A DNA stretch of 64,000 nt from Treponema sp. (GTDB lineage Bacteria > Spirochaetota > Spirochaetia > Treponematales > Treponemataceae): positions 1 to 64,000 of the forward strand of contig JAEEWW010000007.1 in the NCBI GenBank assembly GCA_016287815.1, given 5' to 3'. Positions 36,102 to 43,872 of this stretch are shown piece after piece. Numbering within the stretch: the first letter of the stretch is position 1; every line of letters starts with the position of its first letter. The notes below the pieces were generated by a model, which did no database searches, was not told the origin of the DNA, and saw nothing but the letters and a program-made list of their open reading frames with translations. The position numbers and the translations under genes are program-made.

Positions 36102-36195
36102 CCCCGTATATAGACGTTTTGCTCAAACGCCAGAAGGCTTACAAACATGATGCAAAGTTTCTAAGCCTATAACTTAATTATTGTAAGGTATATAC
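36102..36195 (+). promoter_or_regulatory. Structured rplM leader, candidate autoregulatory site
   Basis: The roughly 94-base leader can fold into two hairpins: CGTTT/AAACG at 36115-36129, and AGGCTT-AAAC/GTTT-AAGCCT at 36135-36168. The second has a symmetric 2-by-2 internal loop and an ATGATGCAAA apical loop. Ribosomal leaders often bind one of the encoded proteins. Confidence 0.45.
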
Positions 36196-36624
36196 ATGAA
36201 AACTATTTTTATTAAGGAACACGAACAGGCTCGTAAATGGTATCTTATCGATGCTGCTGGAAAGCCTCTTGGCCGTGTTGCAGCTAAAGCCGCAGCAATT
36301 TTACGCGGAAAGAACAAAGCTGCATTTACAACAAACCAGAATATGGGTGACTATGTAGTTATTATCAACGCTGAAAAAGCAGTTGTAACTGGTGGTAAAG
36401 AAACAAAGAAGATTTATTACAAACACACAGGCTTCGTTGGCGGTCTTAACCACTATTCATACGAAACATTGCTTGCAAAACATCCTGAAGAACCGATGAT
36501 GCGCGCTGTAACAGGAATGCTTCCTGGTGGACGCCTTGGTCGTGCTCTTTCTGACAATGTTAAAATCTATGCTGGTGCAGAGCATCCACATGCTGCACAG
36601 AACCCAGAGCCGGTTGAACTTTAA
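36196..36624 (+). CDS. rplM: 50S ribosomal protein L13
   Basis: 142 residues, normal length. Recognised by RKWYLIDAAGKPLGRVAAKAAAILRGKNK and MRAVTGMLPGGRLGRALSDNVKIYAGAEHPHAAQNP. It is an early-assembly protein of the large subunit. It has the usual partner rpsI 12 bases downstream, and a structured leader upstream. Confidence 0.97.
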   Translation: MKTIFIKEHEQARKWYLIDAAGKPLGRVAAKAAAILRGKNKAAFTTNQNMGDYVVIINAEKAVVTGGKETKKIYYKHTGFVGGLNHYSYETLLAKHPEEPMMRAVTGMLPGGRLGRALSDNVKIYAGAEHPHAAQNPEPVEL

Positions 36625-36636
36625 TAGGAGCTTGTA

Positions 36637-37026
36637 ATGAAAAGTATCGCTATCGGAACAGGAAGAAGAAAGACAGCCGTAGCTCGTGTTTTTGTACGCG
36701 AAGGCAGCGGAAAAGTTGTTGTTAACGGAAAAGATGTAAAAGAATATTTTGCTACAGAAGAACAGGTTCGCGTTGTTCGCCAGCCTCTTCTTGTAACATC
36801 TAACGATGGAAAATATGACATTGTAATTACAGTTACTGGCGGTGGTTTGAATGGTCAGGCTGCAGCTTGTCTGCACGGTATTTCTCGTGCATTGACACAG
36901 GTTGATCAGGATTCACACACAGCTCTTAAAGCAAACGGATATCTTACTCGCGATTCCCGCATGGTTGAACGTAAGAAGTACGGTCAGAAGGGTGCTCGTA
37001 GAAGATTCCAGTTCAGCAAGCGTTAA
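36637..37026 (+). CDS. rpsI: 30S ribosomal protein S9
   Basis: 129 residues, ending in the conserved KYGQKGARRRFQFSKR tail that reaches the P-site tRNA. It opens with AIGTGRRKTAVARVFVREGSGK. TAGGAG lies upstream of the ATG. It is co-transcribed with rplM. Confidence 0.97.
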   Translation: MKSIAIGTGRRKTAVARVFVREGSGKVVVNGKDVKEYFATEEQVRVVRQPLLVTSNDGKYDIVITVTGGGLNGQAAACLHGISRALTQVDQDSHTALKANGYLTRDSRMVERKKYGQKGARRRFQFSKR

Positions 37027-37028
37027 TT

Positions 37029-37649
37029 TTGGTTATTGCTTCTGTTCAAGAGGTCTCGACTGGTTGTTTGAAAATAATAACGGGTTCGGGACCTTCTTTT
37101 TTTGTCCGCATAAATTACCTTTCCCTTGTTCAGCCTGAAGAAATCACTGAAGGCACAGAATTTACCGAAGAAAAAGAAAATGACATTCTTGATGCAGGTC
37201 TTGCTTTTGCAGCCGAAAAAAAAGCTGTTGATTATCTTGCGCGGGCAGAGCAGTCGCATCTTGGGCTTTACAGAAAATTAATTGCAAAAAAGTTTGATGA
37301 AAATGCCGTGAACCGTGCATTGGAATATCTTGAAATAAAAGGCTATTTGAGTGACAGGCGTTTTGCCAGAGCCTGGCTTAATAACAGAAAAATTGCACAT
37401 AGCGAAGGAAGAAGTAAACTTGCTTCTGAACTTGCAGCCCGTGGTATTGGACGTGAAGATGCGCGTTCTGCATTAGATGAGTTTTTTGAAAATAACAGCG
37501 AAGAGGATTTATGTGCCAGAGCCCTTGCAAAATGCAGGCGGCTTAAAAAAAATGAAGAAAAAACTATAGAATATCTTTTACGTTCCGGCTTTTCGTACGC
37601 AATGATAAAAGCGGCAATAGATAGTGAATCTTTGCCGGATGAAAAATAA
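37029..37649 (+). CDS. recX: RecX-family regulator of RecA
   Basis: About 206 residues. The three-helix repeats of RecX are seen in AVDYLARAEQSHLGLYRKLIAKKFDENAVNRALEYLEIKGYLSDRRFARAWLNNR and the later ELAARGIGREDARSALDEFF. RecX binds RecA filaments and limits their activity. The N-terminal 60 residues are poorly conserved, so the start is unsure; the track begins at TTG two bases after rpsI without a visible Shine-Dalgarno site. recA is not in the window. Confidence 0.82.
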   Translation: MVIASVQEVSTGCLKIITGSGPSFFVRINYLSLVQPEEITEGTEFTEEKENDILDAGLAFAAEKKAVDYLARAEQSHLGLYRKLIAKKFDENAVNRALEYLEIKGYLSDRRFARAWLNNRKIAHSEGRSKLASELAARGIGREDARSALDEFFENNSEEDLCARALAKCRRLKKNEEKTIEYLLRSGFSYAMIKAAIDSESLPDEK

Positions 37650-37711
37650 ATCAAATTATTATGGAGATAATAGAAAATAATAATTTTTATGTAGAAAAAA
37701 TTATTATTTTG

Positions 37712-37720
37712 TGCTAGCAT
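37712..37720 (+). promoter_or_regulatory. Extended -10 element of the HTH-receiver gene
   Basis: TGC followed by TAGCAT. The predicted +1 is two bases before the ATG at 37729. Confidence 0.5.
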
Positions 37721-37728
37721 ACAACATT

Positions 37729-38340
37729 ATGGATAATAAAGTGAAAAAACCAGTTGTATTTTCAGCTCTTGAAGTTGCAAATATATGCGGGGTTGTTAAT
37801 CAGACTGCAATAAATTGGATTCGTAACGGTTATTTGAAGGCCTTTAATACTCCGGGCGGACAGTTCCGTGTTTATCCTGATGATCTTGCAGCTTTTATGA
37901 GCAGCAGGAACATGCAGATACCAGAATCTTTGCTGGAACTTTGCGAAAACAAAGATGCTTATGAATTAAATACTCTTTTGATTATTGATGATGACCGGAC
38001 TTTGAATAATGTAATTTCAATCTATATGAAAAAGATTTTCCCTAGATTGAATATTATTCAGGCTTTTGACGGTTTTGAAGCCGGTTTACAGCTTTCTGCA
38101 AAGCATCCGCAGTGTCTTTTACTTGATCTGGATTTGCCGGGTATAAACGGTTTTGACATCTGCCGTAGAATTTACGAAGAAAAAGAATTTGGAAATCCGC
38201 GCGTAATTGTTGTTACAGCTCTTGAAGATTCTTCTGTAGAAGAAAAACTTACAAAGATTGGAGTTAATCACTTTTTCCGCAAGCCGTTAACGCTTGATAA
38301 ACTTGCGGAAATTGTAAAGCGCTCTTATAAATCTTTATAA
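37729..38340 (+). CDS. Regulator with N-terminal MerR/excisionase-type HTH and C-terminal receiver domain
   Basis: About 203 residues. Residues about 8-60 form a winged-helix of the excisionase/HTH_17 type (FSALEVANICGVVNQTAINWIRNGYLKAFNTPGGQFRVYPDDLAAFM). Residues about 80-200 are a response-regulator receiver: acidic pair IIDDDRT, phosphoacceptor in LLLDLDLPG, Thr in VVTALED and Lys in FFRKPLT. The usual receiver order is reversed. It probably switches DNA binding on phosphorylation; no histidine kinase is adjacent. The start at 37729 fits the extended -10 just upstream. Confidence 0.88.
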   Translation: MDNKVKKPVVFSALEVANICGVVNQTAINWIRNGYLKAFNTPGGQFRVYPDDLAAFMSSRNMQIPESLLELCENKDAYELNTLLIIDDDRTLNNVISIYMKKIFPRLNIIQAFDGFEAGLQLSAKHPQCLLLDLDLPGINGFDICRRIYEEKEFGNPRVIVVTALEDSSVEEKLTKIGVNHFFRKPLTLDKLAEIVKRSYKSL

Positions 38341-38367
38341 GATTATAATAAAGTCCTTATAAAACCC

Positions 38368-39582
38368 TTATAGCGGATAGTAATATAACGGTGCGGTTGT
38401 CTGGATTTCTGCTCCAGACTGCCGCAAAGCCTCAGTTATTGAACCTGTCTGCAAAAAAACGATAGCACCATTTATAAAAGTTCGTGCTCCTGTAATAAAA
38501 TCATAAACAGAAGGTTTTTCCTCAAATTTTTCATCCTGAACTTCGATATCAGGATTATCAAGCTCACGTTTAAGCATTTTTTCTGCCGCTTCATAAGAGC
38601 AGATATTATCAATAAGTCCGTTATCAAGTGACTGTCTTGCGGAATAAATTCTTCCGTCTGCAAGTTTTTTAACATCTTCTATAGACATGCTGCGGCTTTC
38701 TGCAACAATTTCTGTAAACTGCCTGTATGTTTCATCTGCAATCGACTGCATTATTGCAACATGTTCTTCGTTTACCGGCTCGTTATAGTTACCCATGTTT
38801 TTGTTTTTGCCGCTTGTTATTGTTTTGGATTTTATTCCAAGCTTTGAAAGCAGTTCTGTAGCGTCTGTAAACTGTCCGCAGATTACACCGATTGAACCGA
38901 TTAAAGAGTTTCGGTTTGCGCTAATATTTGTTGCAGCGCATGAAATGTAATATGCTCCGGAAGCCCCGATTTGCGCGATATAGGCATGTACGGTTTTTCC
39001 TGCTGATTTATATTTTTCAAGTTCAAGATAAACATTGTCTGAATCAAAAACAGTTCCGCCCGGAGAATTTATGTAAAGGATAATGCCTTTATTGCTGTCA
39101 TCTTTCTGGAGTTTTTTAATCAGTTTAAGAAGGCGTTCCTGATCATAGGTTTTGTTCTTGGTTTGAATCACTCCTTCTATATAAATTTTTGAAATGTAGT
39201 CACCGTTTTTTCCGTTAATCTTAATTTTCTTTACTGTATCTTTAAGGCTTGAAATATCTTCAATATCGTTGAGCTTTATAGAACTTTTAGAAATTGTTTT
39301 TACAATAGAACCGTGCTTTTTTAAGAAAAATGGTGAAAATCCTGCGAAGGCGCAGATTGCGGCCAAAATTAAAAATACTTTTAAGCCTTTGCTCAGCTTT
39401 ATTTTAGGTTTTGAAGCCTTTATTTTTATTTGTGCACCATTATCGGATGTATTATTAACTGAAGTGCTATTAACCGATGCTCCGTTTTCTGATGCATTAT
39501 TGTTCGCGCTGTTTGGTACATTCTCTGGTTCAGTTTCTGGTTTGAAAAAATCATTAAAATCATTATTAAATTGATCTGACAT
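38368..39582 (-). CDS. sppA: Signal peptide peptidase SppA
   Basis: 404 residues. A low-complexity Asn/Ser N-terminus precedes one membrane helix (about 58-80), then the Clp-like serine protease fold. The nucleophile region is AQIGASGAYYISCAA, the oxyanion strand INSPGGTV, and the likely base lysine TSGKNKNMGNYNEP. It degrades cleaved signal peptides in the inner membrane. AGGAAAGG precedes the ATG. The domain length fits the single-domain SppA type. Confidence 0.9.
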   Translation of the reverse strand: MSDQFNNDFNDFFKPETEPENVPNSANNNASENGASVNSTSVNNTSDNGAQIKIKASKPKIKLSKGLKVFLILAAICAFAGFSPFFLKKHGSIVKTISKSSIKLNDIEDISSLKDTVKKIKINGKNGDYISKIYIEGVIQTKNKTYDQERLLKLIKKLQKDDSNKGIILYINSPGGTVFDSDNVYLELEKYKSAGKTVHAYIAQIGASGAYYISCAATNISANRNSLIGSIGVICGQFTDATELLSKLGIKSKTITSGKNKNMGNYNEPVNEEHVAIMQSIADETYRQFTEIVAESRSMSIEDVKKLADGRIYSARQSLDNGLIDNICSYEAAEKMLKRELDNPDIEVQDEKFEEKPSVYDFITGARTFINGAIVFLQTGSITEALRQSGAEIQTTAPLYYYPL

Positions 39583-39620
39583 ATTTAACCTTTCCTTATT
39601 CCTTTAGTAGTTTGAAAAAT

Positions 39621-40268
39621 CTAGTATCTTGAAAAATCTTCGCTGCTTATTTTACCTGATTGCAGGGCTTGTTTTTTTAATTCCAGATAGCAGTTTGCAA
39701 AAGCTGTTTCTGCATAGGGTAAAAGCCACAATAAGCCTATTCCGCCTGTAAGGCAGGCAAGAAAAAGCCATCCTGCAAAACTTAAGGCCATTACGAATAA
39801 ATCGCCTTTGTAGCCGTTTGTCATTATACGGCTGATTTTCATTGCCTTGCGGATTCCAAGCTTTGGATATTCGTTGATTAAAAACAGGGTTTGTGAAAAT
39901 GCAAAGAATTTAACAACAGCCGGAAAGAAAAACAATAGAGACCATAAAAAAAGATAAAGGCCAATCCAGAACGCAGCCTGAAATGATTTTAGCCAGAGCA
40001 AAAGGTTTTCAAAAAAATCGTCAAATGTAACGGCTTTGTTTTCTTTTGCAAGCTTTAAGAATGAGCCTGTTAAGGCAGAAATAAGTACAAAAAAGGCAAA
40101 AAAAGCGATTATATTGGTATAATCGGATTCTTCCAGACCGCCAGCCAAAGACGGCACTTTTATTACGAGCAAAAGAACTGCACTGACTGCTGTAATCAAT
40201 ACGGAGTTTTTCCAGTTGGATTTTAATTGGCTTAATGCATTGCTTTTATATCTTACTCTGTCGAACAT
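39621..40268 (-). CDS. DUF975-like integral membrane protein
   Basis: 215 residues with five or six hydrophobic segments. The order LITAVSAVLLLVI, a soluble loop with FDDFFENLLLWLKSF, and the end LTGGIGLLWLLPYAETAFANCYLEL matches the DUF975 family, whose role is unknown. It begins inside the end of the CYTH gene (16-base overlap), so the two are translated together. Confidence 0.7.
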   Translation of the reverse strand: MFDRVRYKSNALSQLKSNWKNSVLITAVSAVLLLVIKVPSLAGGLEESDYTNIIAFFAFFVLISALTGSFLKLAKENKAVTFDDFFENLLLWLKSFQAAFWIGLYLFLWSLLFFFPAVVKFFAFSQTLFLINEYPKLGIRKAMKISRIMTNGYKGDLFVMALSFAGWLFLACLTGGIGLLWLLPYAETAFANCYLELKKQALQSGKISSEDFSRY

Positions 40269-40843
40269 ATATTCCTCTCCCTAAGCATTTGGGAATAAAA
40301 ACGATTTTCAATCTGATTTTTATCAATTCCTGATTTTTCAAGAAGTGTGTAAAGCTCATTTTGAATTTTTTCTGTATGTTTTTTATCATCAGAAGATGAA
40401 AGTATCTCTATTTCTAAAAAATCACCAAGCGGCGGAATGTTACAAAGTTCGAGCGTGGCTTTACCGAATTTTGTTGTACATTCCCAGCGGGAAACATATT
40501 TATCTTTTTTATCGGTAAGTGTAAAGCCTAAATCCGGAAGTAATGCATCTATTGCTGCTGAATCGTTAATAACGCTTTCGTATTCCTGATTTTTTTCAGA
40601 GGAATTGCCGTTTTTGCCAGTTACGATTTTCTTTTTTTTATATGTAAGATACATTGTTTCTTTGTCGTTTGAAATTTCCGTACGTATTCTTGCCGAAATC
40701 AGCTGGGACGGATTATTTGGCTCAGGTTTACGCCAGTACTTATCGTGCCGTTCAAACTTTCCTGAAAAGGCTGCAAACGAGTTCAGTTTTTTAATTACAG
40801 CTTCTCTGTCTGCTACATGCGCCTTAAGCTCAATTTCAAACAT
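40253..40843 (-). CDS. CYTH-domain phosphohydrolase (class IV adenylate cyclase-like)
   Basis: 196 residues. It begins with the metal-binding ExExK motif (FEIELKAHV) and has the tunnel residues of the family in YLTYKKKK and TLELCNIPPLGDFLEIEIL. CYTH enzymes act on triphosphates, most often as thiamine triphosphatase or inorganic triphosphatase; adenylate cyclase activity is rarer. A TATATT ends six bases before the ATG, giving a leaderless start. Confidence 0.82.
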   Translation of the reverse strand: MFEIELKAHVADREAVIKKLNSFAAFSGKFERHDKYWRKPEPNNPSQLISARIRTEISNDKETMYLTYKKKKIVTGKNGNSSEKNQEYESVINDSAAIDALLPDLGFTLTDKKDKYVSRWECTTKFGKATLELCNIPPLGDFLEIEILSSSDDKKHTEKIQNELYTLLEKSGIDKNQIENRFYSQMLRERNICSTE

Positions 40844-40849
40844 ATTTAA

Positions 40850-40878
40850 AATATAATGTTTTTTGCGCGTATATTCAA
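40850..40878 (-). promoter_or_regulatory. Leaderless promoter of the CYTH-DUF975 operon
   Basis: Minus strand TTGAAT, 17-base spacer, TATATT, then exactly six bases to the ATG at 40843. Confidence 0.65.
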
Positions 40879-40938
40879 ATGTTTGCGTAAATATATCAAT
40901 ATACTAAAGTTGCGCTTCAATTAAAAAAATAAATGTGC

Positions 40939-40944
40939 TATATT
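40939..40944 (+). promoter_or_regulatory. -10 element of the epimerase gene
   Basis: TATATT preceded by TGC, exactly six bases before the ATG at 40951. The two leaderless promoters here are divergent and about 60 bases apart. Confidence 0.6.
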
Positions 40945-40950
40945 CGATTT

Positions 40951-41856
40951 ATGAATATTACATTAAAAAATGCCCGTTTTGAGGCGGTTATTAGTACACA
41001 TGGAGCTGAAATCAATTCCTTAAAAGGTCTTGATGACGGCACTGAATATGTCTGGTGCGGCGATCCTTCTGTATGGAAATATCATGCACCTGTTTTGTTT
41101 CCACATGTTGGAAGAATTTTGGATCAGTTTATGACAGTTGGTGACAAGGAATACAAACTTGGCGTTAACGGTTTTGCCCGTGATCTGGAATTTAAGCTGC
41201 TGAAAAATACAGAAACTTCTGCGGAATTTGAACTTACAGAAAGTACAGAAACTGCTGAAAAGTATCCGTGGAAATTTTCATTAAAAGTATTTTATGAACT
41301 TACAGATAAAGGTCTTACATTTAAATCTACTGTAACAAATACTGACAGCGAAGAAATCAGTTTTTCTTTAGGAAGCCACACAGCTTTCTGTTGTCCGCGC
41401 AATACAGATTCAAAAGATACAAAAAACAGCGATTACTACATTGAATTTGAAAAGAAAGAAAAATTAACGAGCGTCGTTTGTACAGAAGGTGGATACATAG
41501 CAGCTGATAAGGACGGAGTTGCTCCTTACACAGTTCCGTATGGCGAAAAAGAAGCAGGAATTGTGCCGCTTACCGAAAAAGGATTTGGCAACGGTCATTT
41601 CTTTACAGCCTTTACTTCTGACTGGGTTGGACTTCGCAGCAAGAAGACCGGAAAAATCGTAAAGGTTAATACAAAAGATTATCCGTATCTGATGTTATGG
41701 CAGAATGCCGGTGAACCGCGTTTTGTCTGTATTGAACCATGGTATGGAATTCCTGATCCTGAAATGACTGATCACCGCTGGGAAACAAAGCCTGCTTTAA
41801 TTTCTTTAAATCCGGGTGAATCTTTTACAGCAGATCAGTCAATTACAATCGAATAG
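40951..41856 (+). CDS. Aldose 1-epimerase family protein (LacX-like)
   Basis: About 301 residues. The mutarotase fold is recognised by ISTHGAEINSLKG, PVLFPHVGRI (the R is a substrate contact in the family), SLGSHTAFCCP (catalytic His region), and the C-terminal CIEPWYGIPD with the base Glu. LacX-like members interconvert sugar anomers or sugar phosphates; the substrate is unknown. It is followed after five bases by dus, probably translated together. Confidence 0.85.
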   Translation: MNITLKNARFEAVISTHGAEINSLKGLDDGTEYVWCGDPSVWKYHAPVLFPHVGRILDQFMTVGDKEYKLGVNGFARDLEFKLLKNTETSAEFELTESTETAEKYPWKFSLKVFYELTDKGLTFKSTVTNTDSEEISFSLGSHTAFCCPRNTDSKDTKNSDYYIEFEKKEKLTSVVCTEGGYIAADKDGVAPYTVPYGEKEAGIVPLTEKGFGNGHFFTAFTSDWVGLRSKKTGKIVKVNTKDYPYLMLWQNAGEPRFVCIEPWYGIPDPEMTDHRWETKPALISLNPGESFTADQSITIE

Positions 41857-41861
41857 TACAG

Positions 41862-43046
41862 TTGATTAAGTTGATTTGTGCGCCCATGGCAACATTAAGC
41901 CATGAGGCGTTCCGCCGTATGATAGAAAAATTCGGCGGATGTGATGAATATTTTACAGAGATGATAAATGCCGGTTCTCTTTTGACCGGCGGTCCTTTTG
42001 AAAAATATTACCTTATAAATGAAACAGTTCCTCAAAAAATGGTCTGGCAGCTGACCGGCGGTAAAACTCCGCTAATGATAGAAGCTGCTTCTATGCTGGC
42101 ATCTTGCGGCGGAATAGGCATAGATTTGAATATGGGATGCTGTGCGCCGGAAATTGTTTCAAGCGGGGCAGGCATTGCCTGGATGCTTAAACCTGTTGAA
42201 GAAACGCGGGCGATGGTGCGCGGCGTGCGGCAGGCTATAGACAAAGCCACTGGAACTTCTGCAGACGGCGCAGGTCGTGATGTGCAGACTGTTAACCATG
42301 TAAAACGGCGGCTTTCCATAAAACTCCGGCTGGGCGATGAAGATTTTAGCGATGAAGGATTTTTTTCTTTCTGCGACATGCTTGTTGACGAAGGCGTTGA
42401 ACAGATAACGCTTCACCCAAGGACCAGAAAACAAAAATATTCACGACCTGCGCGCTGGAGCTATGTACAGCGTCTTGCAGAAAAAATGCATAAGCGGGGA
42501 GTGATTGTAATTCTTAACGGCGATGTAAAGGATGTAGAATCCGCACGCCGCGCATTGCAGGAAGCTCCGGATGCAGACGGTATAATGATTGCACGTGCTG
42601 CCTGTCAGAAACCATGGATTTTTGCCCGGATTGCAAATGCGCTTAATGTTCATAATACTCAGAACGCACAAAATGCATTTGATGCTCACAATTCGCAGAA
42701 TGTTTATGACGCTCAAAATGCTCTTGCCGCTCAAAACGAGGGAACACACTTTGCCTTCGATGATGAAAGCCAAAAACATCTTACCGGAAAAAAAATCTAT
42801 GATTCTGGCGAAACTGTGGATTTATATCAGCTTGTCTGCGAGTATCTGGATGACATTCAGGTTTACCAGCCTAAGGAATTCTGGAAGACACGCTGTCAAA
42901 GATTTTTTACCTATTTTTGCGACAATTTTTCTTTTGCACATTATGCAAAGACTCAGCTTGTTAATTCCTCGGATATAAACCAGGCAAAGGAACGGCTTGC
43001 CATGTATTTTGAAAAAGTTCCGGAAGACCGCTATATTAAACTTTAG
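41862..43046 (+). CDS. dus: tRNA-dihydrouridine synthase with Asn-rich insertion
   Basis: About 394 residues. FMN-binding TIM barrel: CAPMATLS at the start, LNMGCCAPEIVSSGAG with the catalytic Cys, IKLRLG, LHPRTRKQKYSRPARW and ILNGDV, then IMIARAACQKPWIF. It reduces uridines in tRNA. A linker at about 264-296 (NTQNAQNAFDAHNSQNVYDAQNALAAQN) separates the barrel from the helical RNA-binding domain; it is a degenerate repeat of roughly 3-6 residues. No ATG or Shine-Dalgarno site exists at the start; I keep the TTG at 41862, but the TTG at 41871 is equally possible. Confidence 0.88.
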   Translation: MIKLICAPMATLSHEAFRRMIEKFGGCDEYFTEMINAGSLLTGGPFEKYYLINETVPQKMVWQLTGGKTPLMIEAASMLASCGGIGIDLNMGCCAPEIVSSGAGIAWMLKPVEETRAMVRGVRQAIDKATGTSADGAGRDVQTVNHVKRRLSIKLRLGDEDFSDEGFFSFCDMLVDEGVEQITLHPRTRKQKYSRPARWSYVQRLAEKMHKRGVIVILNGDVKDVESARRALQEAPDADGIMIARAACQKPWIFARIANALNVHNTQNAQNAFDAHNSQNVYDAQNALAAQNEGTHFAFDDESQKHLTGKKIYDSGETVDLYQLVCEYLDDIQVYQPKEFWKTRCQRFFTYFCDNFSFAHYAKTQLVNSSDINQAKERLAMYFEKVPEDRYIKL

Positions 43047-43047
43047 C

Positions 43048-43698
43048 TTAATTTGAGCCGGCTGCCGCTTTTACAAATTTTTTAGCCAGTTCTGAAAGTT
43101 CATCAAATTTTCCTTCATTTATAAGGCTGTTTTTCATTATGTTTGAACCTATTCCGCAGCTGCAATAGCCTGCTTTTAAAAAGCCTGCAACGTTATTTTC
43201 ATCGACTCCGCCTACTGCCATCAGAGGAACATTGCTTATAGGTCCGCGTACTGCTTTTAAATAATCAAGACCTAAAAATCCTGCAGGAAAAACTTTTACG
43301 ATATCAGCACCGCAGTTCCATGCATTTTGAATTTCTGTCGGTGTCATTGCTCCAGGAACTGAAATCATACCGAGCTTTTTAACTTCTGCAATTACTAAAG
43401 GATTTGTGTCCGGGGCAAGGATAAAGTCGGCTCCTGCATCGAACGCAGCTTTTGCCTGTTCTATTGTTACTGTTGTTCCGGCTCCAATGCTCATTTTATT
43501 GCCCAAAGCTTTTTTTACCATCTGAATGGACTTAACGGTATCGCTGATGCAGTTTTGGGAAGACTGGTCAAAAGTAATTTCAAGACAGCAGATACCGCCT
43601 TCGTTTACGGCAAAAGCTGCGTCAACGATTTTTTCAACAGGAACTCTGCGTGCAATAGAAACAAGTTTTTTTTCTTTAATAAATGAAAGTGTATCCAT
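43048..43698 (-). CDS. KDPG/KDPGal-type aldolase
   Basis: 216 residues. Class I aldolase of the Eda/DgoA family: CLEITFD with the Glu of the active site, GAGTTVT, LAPDTNP, and the Schiff-base Lys in ADIVKVFPA. It splits 2-keto-3-deoxy-6-phospho-sugar acids to pyruvate and glyceraldehyde-3-phosphate. The neighbouring divergent gene encodes a 2-dehydro-3-deoxygalactonokinase, so the galactonate form is favoured, although gluconate/uronate use is also possible. The start is MDTLSF, exactly at the predicted transcription start. Confidence 0.9.
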   Translation of the reverse strand: MDTLSFIKEKKLVSIARRVPVEKIVDAAFAVNEGGICCLEITFDQSSQNCISDTVKSIQMVKKALGNKMSIGAGTTVTIEQAKAAFDAGADFILAPDTNPLVIAEVKKLGMISVPGAMTPTEIQNAWNCGADIVKVFPAGFLGLDYLKAVRGPISNVPLMAVGGVDENNVAGFLKAGYCSCGIGSNIMKNSLINEGKFDELSELAKKFVKAAAGSN

Positions 43699-43704
43699 AC
43701 GATA

Positions 43705-43734
43705 AAAATAGCACTCATGTTTTTTGCATGTCAA
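43705..43734 (-). promoter_or_regulatory. Leaderless promoter of the aldolase gene
   Basis: Minus strand perfect TTGACA, 18-base spacer, TATTTT, and six bases to the ATG at 43698. Confidence 0.7.
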
Positions 43735-43837
43735 TTATTTCAAATGCGCCATTGCGATTGTGCGGCTTTTTGATTTCTTACCTGTGTTGCGTTGTAACTT
43801 TTCTGCTTTGAAAGGTTTTTCTACTTTTATACTTTGC

Positions 43838-43866
43838 GTGACTAAACTGATTTGTAAAGCTATAAT
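43838..43866 (+). promoter_or_regulatory. Leaderless promoter of the DgoK-like gene
   Basis: GTGACT, 17-base spacer, TATAAT, and six bases to the ATG at 43873. Confidence 0.65.
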
Positions 43867-43872
43867 ACATTC

